The translations under genes were made by a program, and so were the position numbers. Positions 15,993 to 27,299 of a stretch of 34,809 nt of DNA are shown one piece after another. Origin of the DNA: Lysobacterales bacterium (lineage in GTDB: Bacteria; Pseudomonadota; Gammaproteobacteria; Xanthomonadales; SZUA-36); contig JABDLD010000012.1 in NCBI GenBank assembly GCA_013001885.1, positions 1 through 34,809 on the forward strand. The letters run 5' to 3'. A model generated the notes under the pieces. The model saw nothing but the letters and a program-made list of their open reading frames with translations. It had not been told where the DNA came from and did not search any database. Position 1 is the first letter of the stretch. The number at the start of each line of letters is the position of its first letter.

Positions 15993-18900
15993 ACCTGGCC
16001 CGTGATGCTGGCAGCGCTCTAACCACGCGTAAATAACGCTCGGCCTCCGCGATATCCAGCTCGGATTTCGCTCCCAGCAATTCCAGTTCGTCGCCCTGCA
16101 GGCGCGCCACGGGAACGCCGTTGTACAACAGGATACGGTTGCCGGATCTGGCAACGGTTTTCACGCCGGGCGTGATGACGCCTCCGAGGTTCAGCGGGTC
16201 GCAGGCGCTGATCACTGTCAATTGCCTTGTCGACGGTTCAGCGGCCATCCGGCGCAACAGCCCGACCGCCTCGGGCAATGCGAATTGCTCGCCGGAGAAG
16301 CCGTCGACAAAACGCCCCCCGTAAACTTCACCGCGGTCTTCCATCCGGCGCAGATAACGTAACAGGTAGCGCCACGGGGGCACCAGGGATTCCCGCACCA
16401 GCACCGCGCGGAAAACGACGCCGTAACGCCTCAACAGGGTTTCGCAAATCGCCGCCAGACGCGCCTGGTCGAGAAAAAGTTCGCTCTCCGGCCCCTGCGA
16501 GGCAGAAGCATGAGTTTCACCCGCCACACTCCAGCGCCCGAGCAGACCCGCCTGGAATGAACCGCCGCGTCTGCGTATGGACCGTTGCTTGCGCCGTTTC
16601 TCGGATTCCGAGCGGACCAGCCAGCGCAGCGGCGAGAAGGCGTCCGAGGTAATCAACCCGCGGGCGACCAGTTCCGCTATCGCCTGCTCAACCTGGATCT
16701 CCATCAGGCCGGAATTTCGTTCGATATCCACGGTAAACATCGCGCCCTGGTCGCGCAGAAGCGAAAACACTCTGCCTGCGAGGCTGCCCATGGATTCTGC
16801 ACCATCAGGCGCTTGAGTCCGCCAAAAGTCCATTTGCCTACGCGACACCATCGCGATCGGCGTGGCGGCCACCAATTGCTGCGTCCCCTGCCCCGCGCTA
16901 CCGGGCCTGAACCAGGTCGTGAACCCGCTCAGGAACTGCTCATCCAGCCGCTGCGGCGAATAGTCAGCACATCGTTTGGCCAGAAGGCCCTGCTCCCATG
17001 CCGCCACCGGCGCGGTCCAGCCCTCCAGCAGGGACAGGGCCTGTTCCAGTTCGCCCTCGGTATCGTCCAGGCCATGCCAGTCGATCAGGAAGCGCATGAA
17101 GGCAGCCGGCGGCACCGGACGCGCCGCCTTCCTGCGGTTTTCACGGCTGTAGCGGTGGATACGGGCCAGCAAACGGCGTTCACACCAGGTTTTGGCCTCG
17201 GTGGCGCCGGCCATGACCAGCGCGTAGCCCTCGTTTTGAAGGGCGAGCAAGGCCCGTTCTATCTCTGTTGCAGCCAATGCAAAATCGCCAGCCAGGATGG
17301 ACTCATCAACCGGGCCGAGACCGGACAGGCGGCTGCGCATCAATTCGACCAAAGCGGCATCACGCTCGACATCGCGGCGCGGATAGACCGGGGCCGGGTC
17401 GGGATGGAGTACCGCTTCGGGATAAACCGCGCAGAATTCTTCCAGGCGTTCGGTTGCAACCCACCAGCGTGAACCGTTCAACTCGGCGCAACTGGCCCGC
17501 ATTTCACCGGCCAGTGACTGGAACCATTTCGCCCAGTCCTCCGATCCGGATGAGGGAACCAGCGCCATGCCGTTACTGGATGTGCCGGTCGAAAACTCGG
17601 GTTGGGTCAGAAAACCCAGTTGCAGCAAGCCGTCATGCAGTTCGTCCGGATTGCGCGGTCGGATCCAGGCCTCGGACTTGACCTGTTCGGTAGCGTCGAC
17701 TGAAATGATGCTCAGCGTCGCCGCGTCGCCCAGGTCGTTGTAATTCTGACTGATGGCGCGAGTACGCCGATTTTCCGCCTCTCCGTCATCCAGGAACGCG
17801 TAGGGCCGGGCGTTGATGATTTCCGCAGATAACGGTGAAGGCCCGGTCAGGTCCAGGCAGCGTATTTCGACTGCACCTGCCTCGATGCGTTTCAGCAACG
17901 CCTCCAGGCCGTCGATGTCCATGGTTTCCGTCATGCAGTCGCTGATGGTCTGATTGACCAGCGGGTGGTCCGGAATTTCCCGCTCGCCCCGAATATTTTC
18001 CAGGCACGCCAGCTGGTCCGGAAAGACCACTGCGACCAAGTCCTCCGCCTGGTTGCGCTGCCATTGCGGCGGCAGCTTCTGGCCGTTGCGCATGCGTTGG
18101 ACCGCCAGCGCAATGGTCGCGTTCCAGCGCCAGCGCGCTTCGAACATGGGTGCATCGAGCAAGGCCTGGACCAACACCTGGCGGACACTGGCCGATTTCA
18201 AATAACCCGGCACATCCTTGGTCTCGAAGCTGTGCGTTTCGCCCAACGAGAGAATCAGGCTGTCTTCCAGCGCGGCGGCCTGCAGTTCAAAATTGAAGTG
18301 CCGGCAGAAACGTTTGCGCAGCGCCAGGCCCCAGGCCCGCATGATGCGCGATCCCAGCGGGGCGTGCACCACCAGGTGCATATCGCCGGTGTCGTCAAAA
18401 AACCGTTCCAGCACGATTTTGTCGTGCGTCGGTATCATCCCCAACGCCTGCCGTGCGGCATCCATGTAATTCACCAGCTGTATCGCCGCCGCCGGTTCTA
18501 TGCCGTCTTCGGTCAGCAGGCTGAGGGCGGCCTCCGGGCCCCGGGTGCTCAACACCGAGTCCATTTCATTGCGTAAACCGGAGACGGCCGCCGAGAGTTC
18601 GTCGCTGCGTCCGGGCGCGTCTCCAAACCAGAACGGAATGGTGGGTGGCTGTCCTTTTGCGTCTTCTACCAGCACCCGGCCCTGCTCGATCTTGAGTATC
18701 CTGTAGCTGGTATTGCCCAGCTGGAAAATATCGCCAGGAAGGCTTTCGAACGCAAAATCCTCGTTGAGCGTGCCCACGCGATAGCTTTGCGGCAGCATCA
18801 CCACTTCGTAATCGAAATGGTCCGGAATGGCGCCGCCGTTCTGCAGGGCGGTCAGGCGGGCGGCGGGCCTTGCGCGCAGTCTTCCATTGATGGCGTCGTG

Positions 18901-20310
18901 ATACACGTATGCAGAACGTCGCCCGCGCCGGGTGGCGTAACCGCCGGCCAGCATGTCGACCACGCTGTCGAAATCCGCAAGGGTCAGCTCGCGATAGGGC
19001 CAGGTTTCCCGAACCAGCTCAAAAAGCGGACCGGTTTCCCACTCTCTCGCGCTGACCTCCGCCACCAGCTGCTGTGCGAGGACATCCAGCGGTGCCTCGG
19101 GAATCACGACCCGGTCGAGCAGGCCCTTGCGCACCGACCGGATCAGTGCGACGCCTTCCGCGAGATCATCACGCGAAACCGGAAACAGGCGTCCTTTGGG
19201 GGTCTCACCCACCGCATGGCCCGCGCGCCCCACACGTTGGATGAAAGCCGAAATACTGCCCGGCGACCCAATTTGGCACACCAGGTCAACGTGGCCAATA
19301 TCGATGCCCAGTTCGAGAGAAGCGGTGGCGACAAGGGCCTTCAACTGCCCGGATTTGAGCGCCTGCTCGGCCTCGAGGCGATGGCCGCGCGACAGGCTCC
19401 CGTGGTGCGCGGTTACCGCGTCACCGCCGATCCGTTCCGCCAGGTGCCGCGCCAGCCGTTCCGCCAGGCGGCGCGTATTGACGAAAATCAGCGTGGTGCG
19501 ATGCTCTTCGATCAGAGCTTCGAGACGGTCGTAGATCTCTTCCCAGACTTCGTTGGCCATGACCGGGGACAGCGGCGATGAAGGAATGACCAAAGACAGG
19601 TCACGGTCGCGCTGGTGACCGGTGTCCACAATCTCACATGGCTTGCCCCCGGTCAGAAAGCCGGCGATCATTGCAATTGGATTTTGCGTGGCCGACAGCC
19701 CGATTCTGCGGGCGCGCTCGCGGCCTGCCTGTTCGTTCAAGGCATCCAGTCGAGCCATGGACAATGCCAGGTGGCTGCCCCGTTTACTGCCGGCAACGGA
19801 GTGAATTTCGTCGACGATAACGCTGCTGACTCCGGTCAGCATGGACCGCCCGGAATCCGAGGTCAGCAGCAGGTACAGGGACTCAGGCGTCGTCACCAGG
19901 ATTTGCGGCGGTTTGCGCCGCATCTTCTCACGGTCACCCGGCGGCGTGTCGCCGGTTCGAACCAACGCGCGAATTCCGCTTGGCCTGCCTTCGTTTTCAG
20001 CCAGCCATTGGTCGATGCCGTTCAGCGGCAGCTGCAGATTGCGCTCGATGTCGTTGGACAGCGCCTTAAGCGGCGAGACATAAAGCACCTGCACACTGTC
20101 CCCCAACGGTTGATGCTGGCTTTGCAGCACGAGTTCGTTGATGGCGCACAGGAAAGCAGCAAAGGTTTTGCCGCTGCCCGTTGGCGCGGCGATCAGAACG
20201 TTCTGTTCAGAATCAATCGCCGACCAGGCAGCTTCCTGAACCGGCGTGGCGGCCGCGAAAGCGCTGTTGAACCAGGCACGGACGGCGGGGTGAAAACCAG
20301 CAAGAGTCAT
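15991..20310 (-). CDS. lhr: Large helicase-related protein Lhr (long form)
   Basis: 1439 residues, a long-form Lhr (E. coli 1538). Superfamily 2 ATP-dependent 3'-5' helicase active on DNA and RNA:DNA hybrids, linked to DNA repair. Seen: Walker A APTGSGKT (42-49), YVSPLKALSNDIERNLQ (motif Ia), VTTPESLYLLLTS, the DEIH box (167-170), LSATQNPIAMIAGFL (motif III region), and motif VI FIQRVGRAGHAVGETPKG. These are followed by the Lhr-core winged-helix domain and a long C-terminal extension of about 600 residues, typical of proteobacterial Lhr. It is third in a minus-strand run after the GCS2-CBS gene and a lipoprotein, 40 bases downstream of the latter. No frameshift seen. Confidence 0.95.
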   Translation of the reverse strand: MTLAGFHPAVRAWFNSAFAAATPVQEAAWSAIDSEQNVLIAAPTGSGKTFAAFLCAINELVLQSQHQPLGDSVQVLYVSPLKALSNDIERNLQLPLNGIDQWLAENEGRPSGIRALVRTGDTPPGDREKMRRKPPQILVTTPESLYLLLTSDSGRSMLTGVSSVIVDEIHSVAGSKRGSHLALSMARLDALNEQAGRERARRIGLSATQNPIAMIAGFLTGGKPCEIVDTGHQRDRDLSLVIPSSPLSPVMANEVWEEIYDRLEALIEEHRTTLIFVNTRRLAERLARHLAERIGGDAVTAHHGSLSRGHRLEAEQALKSGQLKALVATASLELGIDIGHVDLVCQIGSPGSISAFIQRVGRAGHAVGETPKGRLFPVSRDDLAEGVALIRSVRKGLLDRVVIPEAPLDVLAQQLVAEVSAREWETGPLFELVRETWPYRELTLADFDSVVDMLAGGYATRRGRRSAYVYHDAINGRLRARPAARLTALQNGGAIPDHFDYEVVMLPQSYRVGTLNEDFAFESLPGDIFQLGNTSYRILKIEQGRVLVEDAKGQPPTIPFWFGDAPGRSDELSAAVSGLRNEMDSVLSTRGPEAALSLLTEDGIEPAAAIQLVNYMDAARQALGMIPTHDKIVLERFFDDTGDMHLVVHAPLGSRIMRAWGLALRKRFCRHFNFELQAAALEDSLILSLGETHSFETKDVPGYLKSASVRQVLVQALLDAPMFEARWRWNATIALAVQRMRNGQKLPPQWQRNQAEDLVAVVFPDQLACLENIRGEREIPDHPLVNQTISDCMTETMDIDGLEALLKRIEAGAVEIRCLDLTGPSPLSAEIINARPYAFLDDGEAENRRTRAISQNYNDLGDAATLSIISVDATEQVKSEAWIRPRNPDELHDGLLQLGFLTQPEFSTGTSSNGMALVPSSGSEDWAKWFQSLAGEMRASCAELNGSRWWVATERLEEFCAVYPEAVLHPDPAPVYPRRDVERDAALVELMRSRLSGLGPVDESILAGDFALAATEIERALLALQNEGYALVMAGATEAKTWCERRLLARIHRYSRENRRKAARPVPPAAFMRFLIDWHGLDDTEGELEQALSLLEGWTAPVAAWEQGLLAKRCADYSPQRLDEQFLSGFTTWFRPGSAGQGTQQLVAATPIAMVSRRQMDFWRTQAPDGAESMGSLAGRVFSLLRDQGAMFTVDIERNSGLMEIQVEQAIAELVARGLITSDAFSPLRWLVRSESEKRRKQRSIRRRGGSFQAGLLGRWSVAGETHASASQGPESELFLDQARLAAICETLLRRYGVVFRAVLVRESLVPPWRYLLRYLRRMEDRGEVYGGRFVDGFSGEQFALPEAVGLLRRMAAEPSTRQLTVISACDPLNLGGVITPGVKTVARSGNRILLYNGVPVARLQGDELELLGAKSELDIAEAERYLRVVRALPASRAR

Positions 20311-20350
20311 GGCCCTAGTTTAACCGAAGCATTCTCAAAAGCTGAGAGTG

Positions 20351-20808
20351 CTACAGGGCCTGTTCCAGCGCAACCGGCGCCCACCGTGCGGAGTGCAGCA
20401 GCCACTCGTCATCCACCAACTGCCACCGGGTCTCGAAGTCATAAACCTGTCCACTTTCCGGTATCCAGCCAGCGCCCCCTGTAACCAGGGCCCGGAAATG
20501 CGCGGTCGCAAATTCTTCGCCCGATTCGGCGACCCGGATGGGAAACAGCTGCGCCTGCAGCCGTTTGTGCCGGTGCAGCTGAAGGATGACCATGGCGCGC
20601 ACCTGGTCTCGGGTCAAAACCTCCTGCTGCCCGGAAAAGTCTTCGGCAATGTGTTCCATGAACGCCCGGCTTTCGCCGTTTTCGATTTTCGCTTCCATCT
20701 CGCGGATGGTTGAAATAATCCGCTGTTCCAGCGTCAGCGGCTGGCTGCAGGCAATCAGGCCGGTAAAGACCACCAGCGCTGAAACAAACCGAATGGCCTG
20801 AGCAGTGG

Positions 20809-20812
<4 letters not shown>
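20351..20812 (-). CDS. Predicted lipoprotein, NTF2/SnoaL-like fold suspected
   Basis: 153 residues. The N-terminus MTTAQAIRFVSALVVFTGLI ends in the lipobox LIAC, putting the lipidated cysteine at residue 22. The mature part begins with a helix (EQRIISTIREMEAKIENGES, then RAFMEHIAEDF) and ends with strands ETRWQLVDDEWLLHSARWAP. This helix-then-sheet pattern resembles NTF2/SnoaL-type small domains; that is inference from the pattern, not a family match. Its ATG overlaps the stop of the upstream GCS2-CBS gene (ATGA at 20809-20812), so it is translationally coupled to it and lies ahead of lhr. Confidence 0.7.
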
Positions 20813-22725
<1,913 letters not shown>

Positions 22726-22767
22726 TCAGCGTCACCTGGTATGAAATTATTGCTAAATTATCACATT

Positions 22768-22798
22768 TGACTGATGGACGAACGGCTGACGTCAGTCA
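22768..22798. promoter_or_regulatory. Palindromic element between the divergent GCS2-CBS gene and fadD
   Basis: TGACTGA (22768-22774) and TCAGTCA (22792-22798) are an exact inverted pair, and the right half sits on a perfect 10-bp palindrome CTGACGTCAG (22786-22795). The element is 43 bases from the GCS2-CBS start and 63 from fadD. It does not match the FadR consensus I know. Confidence 0.35.
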
Positions 22799-22861
22799 TC
22801 CGGGTGTTTCCGGGACCGGCATCATATAAGATATTCAGATGACTATTACGAGGAGCCTATA

Positions 22862-24541
22862 GTGAACCAGCCATGGCTAGACAGTTACCCGGAGGGCGTT
22901 CCGGCAGAAATCGATCTCAGCGGATATTCATCCATTCTCGATATTTTCAGCGAAAGCGTTGAAAAATTCGGAAACCAGACGGCTTATGTAAACTTTGACA
23001 AGGAGCTGACGTACCGGGACCTGGATCGTCTGACCCGTAATTTTGCAGCATGGCTGCAAAGCAAGGGTTTGGAAAAAGGCGACCGGATTGCGCTGATGAT
23101 GCCCAACATCCTGCAGTATCCGGTTGCCATTTTCGGCGCCATGAGAGCCGGCCTGGTCATCGTCAATACCAACCCGATGTACACTGCGCGTGAACTCAGG
23201 CATCAACTGCAGGATTCCGGCGCGCGCGCCATCGTGGTGGTGGAAAATTTCGCGCATGTGCTGGAAAAGATTCGCGGTGAGGTCGAGGTCGAGCAGGTCA
23301 TCACCACCCAGATCGGCGACATGCTGGGTTTTCCGAAGGGCCTGATGATCAACTTCGCGCTGAAATACGTAAAAAAACAGATTCCGGCGTTCAACCTGCC
23401 GGGATCGACCGGATTCAATGAAGCGCTCAGCCAGGGGGCAAAGGCGGAGCTGAAGCCGGTTGAGTTCGAGCTCGACGATATCGCATTCCTGCAGTACACA
23501 GGCGGCACGACCGGCGTCGCCAAGGGCGCCATGCTGACGCACCGGAACCTGGTGGCCAACATGCTGCAGTCCAAGGCCTGGATGATACCGGCCGGTATCG
23601 GCCAGGACACCGAGACCGTGATCACGGCGTTGCCGCTTTATCATATCTTCGCCCTGACGGCGAACTGCCTTGTCTACATGGCTATGGGCGGAGTCAACGT
23701 GCTGATCACCGACCCGCGCAACATGACCGGGTTTATTAATGAGCTCAAAAAGGTTCCCTTTACGTTCATACCCGGTGTAAATACGCTGTTCAACGGCCTG
23801 CTTAACGAGCCCGAGTTCGCAAAGCTTGATTTCAGCACACTCAAGGGAGCGCTCGGCGGCGGCATGGCGGTGCAAAGGGCAGTAGCGGAGAAGTGGAAAG
23901 AAGTCACCGGAACACCGCTGATCGAAGCCTACGGCCTGACGGAGACCTCACCGGCCGCCTGCATCAACCCGATGGATATCGAGGGGTTCAACGGCTGCAT
24001 CGGGCTGCCGATTTCCTCGACCGAGTGCGCCATCATGAACGACCAGGAAGATCTGCTGGAACAGGGTGAAGTGGGCGAGCTGGTGATCCGCGGCCCGCAA
24101 GTCATGAAAGGCTACTGGCAACGGCCGGAAGAGACCGGCAAGGTCATGACCGATGAAGGCTGGTTGCGCACCGGCGACATCGCACTGATGACGGAAGACG
24201 GCTTCTTCAAAATCGTCGACCGCAAGAAAGACATGATCCTGGTATCCGGGTTCAATGTATTCCCCAACGAAATCGAAGACGTCGTGGCCCTCCATCCAAA
24301 AGTGCTGGAAGTCGCTGTAATCGGCGTTCCCGATGCAAAATCGACGGAGGCGGTCAAAGTCTTCGTCGTGAAATCCGACCCTTCCCTGACGGAGGAGGAA
24401 ATTCGCGCTCACTGCAAAGACCAGCTCACGGGCTACAAACGGCCCAGGCATGTCGAGTTTCGCGATGAGTTGCCCAAGTCGAACGTGGGCAAGATTTTAA
24501 GGCGGGAATTGAGGGACGAGGAACTGGCGAAGCAGGCTTAG
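22862..24541 (+). CDS. fadD: Long-chain fatty acid--CoA ligase
   Basis: 559 residues (E. coli FadD 561), starting at GTG 22862 with GAGGAG 6 bases upstream. Activates long-chain fatty acids to acyl-CoA for beta-oxidation, at the inner membrane. Seen: the P-loop-like AMP-binding motif YTGGTTGVAKG (212-222), the A5 region EAYGLTETSPAACI, the A7-A8 region WLRTGDIALM and DRKKDMILVSGFNVFPNEIE, which is the fatty-acyl-CoA signature region, and the catalytic lysine near the end in SNVGKILRREL (Lys544). It is divergent from the GCS2-CBS gene and ends overlapping dinB by four bases. Substrate chain length is inferred from overall similarity. Confidence 0.93.
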   Translation: MNQPWLDSYPEGVPAEIDLSGYSSILDIFSESVEKFGNQTAYVNFDKELTYRDLDRLTRNFAAWLQSKGLEKGDRIALMMPNILQYPVAIFGAMRAGLVIVNTNPMYTARELRHQLQDSGARAIVVVENFAHVLEKIRGEVEVEQVITTQIGDMLGFPKGLMINFALKYVKKQIPAFNLPGSTGFNEALSQGAKAELKPVEFELDDIAFLQYTGGTTGVAKGAMLTHRNLVANMLQSKAWMIPAGIGQDTETVITALPLYHIFALTANCLVYMAMGGVNVLITDPRNMTGFINELKKVPFTFIPGVNTLFNGLLNEPEFAKLDFSTLKGALGGGMAVQRAVAEKWKEVTGTPLIEAYGLTETSPAACINPMDIEGFNGCIGLPISSTECAIMNDQEDLLEQGEVGELVIRGPQVMKGYWQRPEETGKVMTDEGWLRTGDIALMTEDGFFKIVDRKKDMILVSGFNVFPNEIEDVVALHPKVLEVAVIGVPDAKSTEAVKVFVVKSDPSLTEEEIRAHCKDQLTGYKRPRHVEFRDELPKSNVGKILRRELRDEELAKQA

Positions 24542-25722
24542 GTTTTCCTTCGGCGAAGCGTCTGGCCGTGAACCAGGCCGGCCTTACCGTAACGCAGGTT
24601 GATACTGTCGAGCACGCGGTCGATCGCCTGCTCGGCGGGATTCTCTGCCAGGTCGCCGGCCAGGTGACCGCTACCGGCCGGTTCGATTCCGCTCACACCC
24701 ATTCCCAGCAGACGAACGGGCGTGGAGTTGTGGGTTTCGCGCCAGTTCAGAAACAAGGCGCGCGCCATCCGGTACAGTGTTTTTGTGTTGCTGGAGCAGG
24801 CCCGCATACTGCTGCTGCGCGTCACCGTATGGAACGCCGGGTCGCGTATCTTGACGACCACCGTTCTGGCCATCAACTCCTGCTTGCGTAACCGCCGCGC
24901 AACTGCCTCCGCCTGGCGCTGAAGTTCGGCGAGCAATTCGTCCAGATCCAGCAGGTCCCGGTCGAATGTTACTTCGTGGCTGATCGACTTGTCCGCGCGG
25001 CCGGGCTTGACCTTGCGGTCGTCTTCACCCCTGGACAAGCGCAGAAAATGTTCGGAGCGGTTACCCAGAACCGTCTGCAGCATGGACGGGTCGGTTTGCC
25101 TGAGCTGGCCGATGGTCAGGATCCCAAGCGCCCTTAATCGCGGCGCGGTCTTTTTTCCAATCCCCCACAGGCGGGTGACCGGCATGGGATCGAGAAATTG
25201 ATGCACCTTTCCAGGATCCACCTGAACCAGCCCGTCGGGTTTTTGCACATCGGAAGCCAGCTTGGCCAGGAACTTATTCTCTGCGATGCCGACCGAGGCG
25301 GTCAGGCCGGTTTCCCGCTTGATCCGATCCTTGACCTGCCGGCCAATCGTCCGCCGGGTGCCGAACAGTTTCAGGCTGCCGCCAACGTCCAGGAAGGCCT
25401 CATCAAGGGAGAGACCCTCCACCAGCGGGGTGAAATCACGAAAAATCAGAAAGACTTCGGCCGACTTTTCACGATATCTGTCCATTCGCGGGCGGATAAA
25501 CTTTGCCTGCGGGCACAGTTTTCTCGCCCGGCTCATCGGCAGCGCCGAGTGCACGCCGAATTTACGCGCCTCGTAACTGGCCGTCGCCACCACGCCTCGC
25601 GGGCCCAATCCTCCAACGATGATTGGCTTACCGGCCAGGGACGGGTCATCGAGGCATTCCACCGAGGCGTAAAATGCATCCATGTCAACGTGAATGATGG
25701 CTCGTTGTCCTGCTTGTGCCAT
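24538..25722 (-). CDS. dinB: DNA polymerase IV (Y family)
   Basis: 394 residues from ATG 25722; ATG 25755 would add 11 residues. I prefer the shorter form because family members begin a few residues before the first motif, but neither start has a strong RBS. Error-prone translesion polymerase. Seen: IIHVDMDAFYASVE (9-22) with metal-binding Asp13, SLDEAFLDV with Asp107 and Glu108, the Tyr/Arg steric region ATASYEARKFGV, and the helix-hairpin-helix VTRLWGIGKKTAPRLRALGI. The C-terminus lacks an obvious clamp-binding peptide of the QL-LF type. The gene is convergent with fadD (stops overlap at 24538-24541) and divergent from the class V enzyme. I saw no LexA box of CTGT-N8-ACAG type in the short gap. 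Confidence 0.93.
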   Translation of the reverse strand: MAQAGQRAIIHVDMDAFYASVECLDDPSLAGKPIIVGGLGPRGVVATASYEARKFGVHSALPMSRARKLCPQAKFIRPRMDRYREKSAEVFLIFRDFTPLVEGLSLDEAFLDVGGSLKLFGTRRTIGRQVKDRIKRETGLTASVGIAENKFLAKLASDVQKPDGLVQVDPGKVHQFLDPMPVTRLWGIGKKTAPRLRALGILTIGQLRQTDPSMLQTVLGNRSEHFLRLSRGEDDRKVKPGRADKSISHEVTFDRDLLDLDELLAELQRQAEAVARRLRKQELMARTVVVKIRDPAFHTVTRSSSMRACSSNTKTLYRMARALFLNWRETHNSTPVRLLGMGVSGIEPAGSGHLAGDLAENPAEQAIDRVLDSINLRYGKAGLVHGQTLRRRKT

Positions 25723-25764
25723 AGTGGATTTGCCCGCCGCGGTCTTCGGCTTCATTATATCCGC

Positions 25765-26934
25765 ATGAGCCAGCTAACCCCCACAGAAACCCCTGCGCCG
25801 CCGCATGCCCAGTTCCCCATCCTGGAGTCAGGGCTTTATTTCAATCATGCCGCTGTCGGCCCGTGGCCTCGCTGCACGGCCGAAGCCGTGCAAAAATTTG
25901 CCGAAGAGAACATGCTGCAGGGTTCAGCGGGCTATCGCCGGTGGTACGCGCGTGAAAATGAACTGCGCGGCCAGTTGCAACAACTGACAGGCGCTGCGTC
26001 CGCGGATGATATCGCCCTGCTGAAAAACACCACCGAGGGAATCTGCGCCGTCGCTTACGGCCTGGACTGGAAAGCCGGTGATAACGTCGTCCTTCCCGGC
26101 GGCGAGTTTGCATCGAACCGGCTGCCGTGGCTCGCCCAGGCTTCCCGCGGCGTCGAAATCAGGGAAATTGACATCAGGGCTGAGGGTAATGCAGAGACCG
26201 TTTTGATCGAAGCAATGGATGACCGGACCCGCCTGCTCAGCGTCAGTGCCGTGCAGTGGAACGACGGTTTCCGGCTCGACCTGCAGAAACTGGGTGAAGC
26301 CTGCCGGCAACGCAGCGTGCTGTTTTTTGTCGACGCTATTCAGCAATTGGGCGCCCTGCCCCTCGACGCCGAAGCCTGCCATATTGATTTTCTGGCGGCC
26401 GATGCGCACAAGTGGCTCCTGGCGCCGGAGGGTATTGCGGTTTTCTACAGCCGCGAATCGGCCCGGGCCCGGCTCAGGCTGCTGCAGCAGGGCTGGCACA
26501 TGTTCGATCGACCCTGGGATTTCGAAAGAAGCGACTGGAAGCCGGCGTCCAACGCGAGACGTTTTGAGGCCGGTAGCCCCAATACGATGGGCCAGGCTGC
26601 GCTGCACGCATCGGCGGGCCTGTTGCTCGAATACGGTATGGATAATGTCGGCAAGCGAGTCCTGTCGAATACCGGTCATCTGATTGACATTCTGAAGGCA
26701 TCTCGAGGTGTTCGTGTTACCAGCCCACTGGCTTTGGAACGCCGTTCCGGCATCGTGAGCTTTGCCCATGAAACGATCCCGGCAAAGGACATTCACCGCG
26801 GGTTGACGCAGGCGGGTGTCAGCATGGTGATGCGCGGAGACTCGATCCGGCTGGCGCCGCATTTCTACCAGGGGGAGAAGCAGATGGACGAGTTTGCTGA
26901 TATCCTCGAACGGATTCTTATTGAACTGATCTAA
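25765..26934 (+). CDS. Class V aminotransferase-fold PLP enzyme
   Basis: 389 residues from ATG 25765 (the frame stays open upstream across dinB, but conserved sequence begins at LYFNHAAVGPWP). Fold type I, class V, the group of cysteine desulfurases, isopenicillin N epimerase-like enzymes and the ergothioneine lyase EgtE. Seen: LLKNTTEGICAVAYGLDW, the PLP-pairing aspartate region FFVDAIQQLGALPLDA, and the Schiff-base lysine Lys216 in AADAHKWLLAPEGIAVFY. The C-terminal small domain includes RRSGIVSFAHE and GDSIRLAPHFY. There is no active-site Cys loop like that of IscS, so a plain desulfurase is less likely. Function uncertain; EgtE is possible because egtBD are on the same chromosome segment, but 24 kb apart. 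Confidence 0.85.
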   Translation: MSQLTPTETPAPPHAQFPILESGLYFNHAAVGPWPRCTAEAVQKFAEENMLQGSAGYRRWYARENELRGQLQQLTGAASADDIALLKNTTEGICAVAYGLDWKAGDNVVLPGGEFASNRLPWLAQASRGVEIREIDIRAEGNAETVLIEAMDDRTRLLSVSAVQWNDGFRLDLQKLGEACRQRSVLFFVDAIQQLGALPLDAEACHIDFLAADAHKWLLAPEGIAVFYSRESARARLRLLQQGWHMFDRPWDFERSDWKPASNARRFEAGSPNTMGQAALHASAGLLLEYGMDNVGKRVLSNTGHLIDILKASRGVRVTSPLALERRSGIVSFAHETIPAKDIHRGLTQAGVSMVMRGDSIRLAPHFYQGEKQMDEFADILERILIELI

Positions 26935-26948
26935 ACCCCTGGCGCCGG

Positions 26949-27290
26949 TTACATGGTGTGCGTTGCTTTGTTGCTCTTCAGCTGCGCAGCCAGGTGCGAC
27001 TCGATAACGGTTCGCGCGTGGGCGCCGTCCTGAGTATCGGCAAACTGCACGCCAATGCCCGCCTTGCGGTTGCCGGCCGCTCCCTGTGGCGTAATCCAGA
27101 TTACTTTTCCTGGAATCGGCAGCCTTTCCTCGAATTCCATCACGGTCAGCAACAGAAAAACCTCATCTCCCAGGCTGAATTTCTTGGTGCTCGGCACAAA
27201 CAGGCCGCCGCCGGACACAAACGGCATGTAGGATTTGTACAGAGCCTGCCGGTCTGTGATTGATAATGAGAGTATCCCTTGTTGAGCCAT
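26949..27290 (-). CDS. pilZ: PilZ domain protein, type IV pilus-type PilZ
   Basis: 113 residues (P. aeruginosa PilZ 118). The short N-terminus leads into the PilZ beta barrel: YKSYMPFVSGGGLFVPSTKK, then LGDEVFLLLTVMEF, PIPGKVIWITPQGAAGNRKA and GIGVQFAD. The arginine-rich c-di-GMP motif (RxxxR) is absent, as in P. aeruginosa PilZ, which acts in pilus assembly through PilF/PilB partners rather than as a c-di-GMP receptor. The start has AGGAAGG upstream. It lies 9 bases after holB, the conserved holB-pilZ pairing, and is the last gene of the long minus-strand operon. Confidence 0.9.
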   Translation of the reverse strand: MAQQGILSLSITDRQALYKSYMPFVSGGGLFVPSTKKFSLGDEVFLLLTVMEFEERLPIPGKVIWITPQGAAGNRKAGIGVQFADTQDGAHARTVIESHLAAQLKSNKATHTM

Positions 27291-27299
27291 GGTTCCTTC

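Noticed and set aside
22928-23875. 315-codon minus-strand frame inside fadD
   Set aside because: Antisense shadow, no initiation signal, no recognisable domain.
25198-25764. N-terminal extension of the class V enzyme frame
   Set aside because: The frame runs antisense through dinB; conserved sequence only begins after ATG 25765.
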